A stretch of 7,509 nucleotides of DNA, taken from the NCBI GenBank assembly GCA_022750355.1, contig JAKIVW010000042.1:5190-12698 (forward strand), in the 5' to 3' direction. The notes beneath the pieces are model-generated. The model did no database searches. It was not told the origin of the DNA and worked only from the letters and a program-made list of their open reading frames with translations. The position numbers were made by a program, and so were the translations under genes. This DNA is from Thermoplasmata archaeon. Lineage in GTDB: Archaea > Thermoplasmatota > Thermoplasmata > Lutacidiplasmatales > UBA184. Of the stretch, positions 5,897 to 7,509 are shown piece after piece (the first letter of the stretch is position 1; every line of letters begins with the position of its first letter).

Positions 5897-6938
5897 ACAG
5901 TCCGATCGCGAGCGGTATCTCGGCGGACGGCACCGACCTCCAGTAGTGGGGAAGGACGTACATCACCGCGTAGATCACGCCGTACCCGAAGGAGAACGCC
6001 GTGCCGATCGCGATCGCTCCGACCCAGCCGACGAACGGCAACGCGAGCAGCACCCACGCCCCGACGAGCGTCGCGACGATGAATTGGGTCCGGTGGTTGG
6101 AGTGCCGCTCGGCGATCGAACCCCCGACGGGACCCCCGACCACGCTCGGGAGCACGAACATCATTCCGACGCCGCCCGCCAGCAGCGCCGCCCAACCGAG
6201 CACCGTTTCCCCGTAGGGAACGATGAACTGACCGGTGGCGAACGAAGCCCCCTCGACCCCGATGAAGGCGAGGCCCACGGCCCAGGTTCCCCGGTAGCGG
6301 AGCGCGGCCGGGATCCCGGCCGGCGGCGGGGTGCGGACGGGTCCTCCGGCGTTGCGGGGGATCGCGACGTAGGCGGCGAGGGTGATCACCGCGAGCGCGA
6401 GACCGCCCACCGCGACCCCCCATCGCCAACCGAGGAGCGGGACGAGCGCCGAACTCCCGAGGAGGCCGAGCGCGGCTCCCGCGCTGAAGGCGGAGCTGAA
6501 CGTGCCGACCGGAACTCCGCGTCGTCCTTCGGGGTAGAGACTGGCGACGAGCCCGATCGCCGGGGAGAAGAACAGGCCGGCCCCGATCCCCGAAAGGAGG
6601 CGGAGCGCGAGCAGGGCGGCGAAGTCGGGGGCGAACGCGCTTCCGACCCCCCCGATCGCGAGAAGGGCCGTCCCGGCGAGGGAAACGGCTCGCGAACCGT
6701 ATCGTCGCGCGAGCAGGCCGGCCGGGACCTGGAACAAACCCGCGCCCACCAGGAACGACGCGATCAGGAGGCCCCAGTCCGCGATGCCCACCCCGAACTC
6801 GGCTCCGATGGCGGGGAGGCCGGGGCCGACATCGAACCAGTTGTAGGCGTATCCGATCCGAAGCGCGATGAGGAGGAGCGTCGCCCGACGTACGGTCCGG
6901 GGCGAGAGGGGCAGAGCGGGCGTCGCCATCCTCGTCAT
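5685..6938 (-). CDS. Major facilitator superfamily transporter, substrate unknown
   Basis: A 417-residue inner-membrane carrier with about 12 hydrophobic segments. Approximate positions are 19-40, 54-73, 85-103, 106-125, 136-160, 163-183, 209-230, 240-262, 275-297, 298-320, 331-354 and 361-385. A short cytoplasmic loop (about 184-208) separates the two six-helix halves. The helix 2-3 loop GLLARRYGSR (74-83) is MFS motif A, but the usual Asp is Arg78. Helix 1 carries Arg27 and Asp36 and helix 8 approaches Glu234, possible proton- or substrate-coupling residues. The last 30 residues are Pro/Ala/Gly-rich. The start is ATG 6938, with ATG 6929 (Met4) a close alternative; neither has a convincing Shine-Dalgarno. 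The gene converges on nth, overlapping it by 212 bases, and diverges from alaS. Overall look resembles sugar/anion or drug exporters, but no substrate can be assigned. Confidence 0.88.
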   Translation of the reverse strand: MTRMATPALPLSPRTVRRATLLLIALRIGYAYNWFDVGPGLPAIGAEFGVGIADWGLLIASFLVGAGLFQVPAGLLARRYGSRAVSLAGTALLAIGGVGSAFAPDFAALLALRLLSGIGAGLFFSPAIGLVASLYPEGRRGVPVGTFSSAFSAGAALGLLGSSALVPLLGWRWGVAVGGLALAVITLAAYVAIPRNAGGPVRTPPPAGIPAALRYRGTWAVGLAFIGVEGASFATGQFIVPYGETVLGWAALLAGGVGMMFVLPSVVGGPVGGSIAERHSNHRTQFIVATLVGAWVLLALPFVGWVGAIAIGTAFSFGYGVIYAVMYVLPHYWRSVPSAEIPLAIGLFNSIQLAGGAVVSAAFGWVVAERGYSVGWAFLSAAMVVFLVALLALPPTVGAAGRPPGAAEPVPPAVPGP

Positions 6939-7027
6939 CCTGCGCCGCCCACGAACGTCCCCATCGGCGGTACGCGTGAGGATGCGGCCGAATTGTTAAA
7001 GCACCGAGGGGCGTCGGCCGCCCGCCC
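6939..7027. promoter_or_regulatory. Divergent promoter region between the MFS gene and alaS
   Basis: This 89-base non-coding gap must hold the start signals of both diverging genes. The only A/T-rich patch is at 6991-7000, described separately. The rest is GC-rich, with no clear operator palindrome or Shine-Dalgarno. No separate box lies 27 bases before the transporter start at 6938. Confidence 0.5.
6991..7000 (+). promoter_or_regulatory. alaS: Putative TATA box for alaS (possibly bidirectional)
   Basis: AATTGTTAAA is a run of ten bases with only one G or C, in a GC-rich gap. Its centre is about 32 bases before the alaS ATG at 7028, placing transcription about 5 bases upstream of, or at, the start codon, so the mRNA would be nearly leaderless. 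Read on the other strand it is TTTAACAATT, also TATA-like, and would start transporter transcripts with a leader of about 30 bases. The bidirectional role is inference. Confidence 0.5.
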
Positions 7028-7509
7028 ATGGATTCTTCCGAATACGACCTCCAATTCTTTCGGAAGGAAGGGTTCCAACGAAGGACCTGCGTCGTCTGCG
7101 GGTCGGCGTTCTGGTCGCTCGGAGACCACGACCGGTGTCAGGAGGCGCCCTGTCGGGACTACGGGTTCGTCGGGCACCCGATCTTTCGACGGGCGTACTC
7201 GTACACCGAAATGCGGGAGACCTATCTCTCCTTCTTCGAGCGGCGGGGCCACACCCGGATCCGCCGCTATCCCACCGTCGCGCGGTGGCGGAATGACGTC
7301 TTCTTCACCCAGGCGTCGATCTACGACTTCCAGCCGTGGGTAACGAGCGGCGCGATCCCGCCGCCCGCGAATCCCCTCACGATCAGCCAGCCGTGCCTCC
7401 GGTTCATCGACCTCGAGGAGGTCGGGCGCAGCGGTCGTCACTTCACCGAGTTCGAGATGATGGCGCACCACGCGTTCAATCGTCCGGACCACGAGGTCTA
7501 CTTCAAGGA
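7028..7509 (+). CDS. alaS: Alanyl-tRNA synthetase, archaeal type, N-terminal part (partial)
   Basis: The first 160 codons of a gene that runs off the window; no stop is reached. The enzyme charges tRNA-Ala with alanine. The archaeal form is recognised by its N-terminal zinc-ribbon-like element with Cys21, Cys24, Cys37 and Cys42 (CVVCG then C-x4-C), which bacterial AlaRS lacks. Then come EMRETYLSFFERRGHTRI (61-78), the class II motif 1 region, YPTVARWRND (81-90), ASIYDFQPWVTSG (96-108), PPPANPLTISQPCLR (111-125) and the motif 2 block VGRSGRHFTEFEMMAHHAF (132-150). The editing and C-Ala domains lie beyond the window. ATG 7028 is chosen because the SSEYDLQFFRKEGF start matches archaeal AlaRS N-termini and a TATA-like box sits at the right distance. 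The gene diverges from the transporter. Identification is secure from the near-continuous conserved blocks. Confidence 0.96.
   Translation, partial: MDSSEYDLQFFRKEGFQRRTCVVCGSAFWSLGDHDRCQEAPCRDYGFVGHPIFRRAYSYTEMRETYLSFFERRGHTRIRRYPTVARWRNDVFFTQASIYDFQPWVTSGAIPPPANPLTISQPCLRFIDLEEVGRSGRHFTEFEMMAHHAFNRPDHEVYFK

Noticed and set aside
5320..7029. Long - strand frame (569 codons) overlapping nth and the MFS gene
   Set aside because: It is a frame-shifted shadow of the MFS gene, which has 12 hydrophobic segments in the accepted frame; this one is Arg/Gly/Pro-rich with none.
5946..7343. + strand frame (465 codons) antisense to the MFS gene and running into alaS
   Set aside because: The charged, repetitive product (Glu/Arg/Asp/Gly) is typical of the complement of a membrane protein gene, and it would displace the conserved alaS start.
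6935..7492. - strand frame (185 codons) opposite alaS
   Set aside because: The + strand reads archaeal AlaRS without interruption through this stretch; the antisense product shows no family features.
1..7509. tRNA or rRNA genes, CRISPR repeats, insertion sequences, attachment sites
   Set aside because: I saw no spaced identical repeats, transposase motifs, terminal inverted repeats or cloverleaf-like segments; the longest gaps are 57 and 89 bases.

Overview
The window looks like a piece of a high-GC archaeal chromosome carrying ordinary housekeeping and metabolic genes. Three things point to Archaea: the start of an archaeal-type alanyl-tRNA synthetase with its N-terminal Cys-rich zinc element; a short stand-alone Dph6-type diphthine--ammonia ligase (diphthamide is absent from Bacteria); and A/T-rich boxes about 27-32 bases upstream of two start codons, as expected for TATA-driven, nearly leaderless transcripts. 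The proteins are rich in Arg, Ala and Pro but not strongly acidic, which argues against a haloarchaeon. A high-GC member of Thermoplasmatota or a similar environmental lineage is my best guess, at low confidence.

Layout, left to right. On the + strand: the 3' end of purL (1-275), dph6 (285-989) and a class I SAM-dependent methyltransferase (986-1801) lie almost without gaps and are probably one operon. The methyltransferase overlaps dph6 by ATGA and has its own GGAGG Shine-Dalgarno. A 57-base gap holds repeats and a TATA-like box. Next come a B12-dependent acyl-CoA mutase large subunit (1859-3577), folC (3603-5057) and nth (5054-5896), again tightly packed, with folC and nth overlapping by GTGA. 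An MFS transporter (5685-6938) is on the - strand, converges on nth and overlaps its 3' end by 212 bases. It diverges from alaS (7028 to the window end) across an 89-base intergenic region.

The genes serve separate tasks: purine synthesis, EF2 modification, carbon-skeleton rearrangement, folate polyglutamylation, base excision repair, transport and tRNA charging. I see no mobile element, CRISPR array, RNA gene or defence cluster, and no convincing undescribed multi-gene system. Two points deserve most attention. The mutase carries Phe and Gln at the two positions that distinguish isobutyryl-CoA-type from methylmalonyl-CoA mutases. The endonuclease III has an 80-residue Arg/Pro-rich tail that appears to be read-through across the antisense of the transporter gene.
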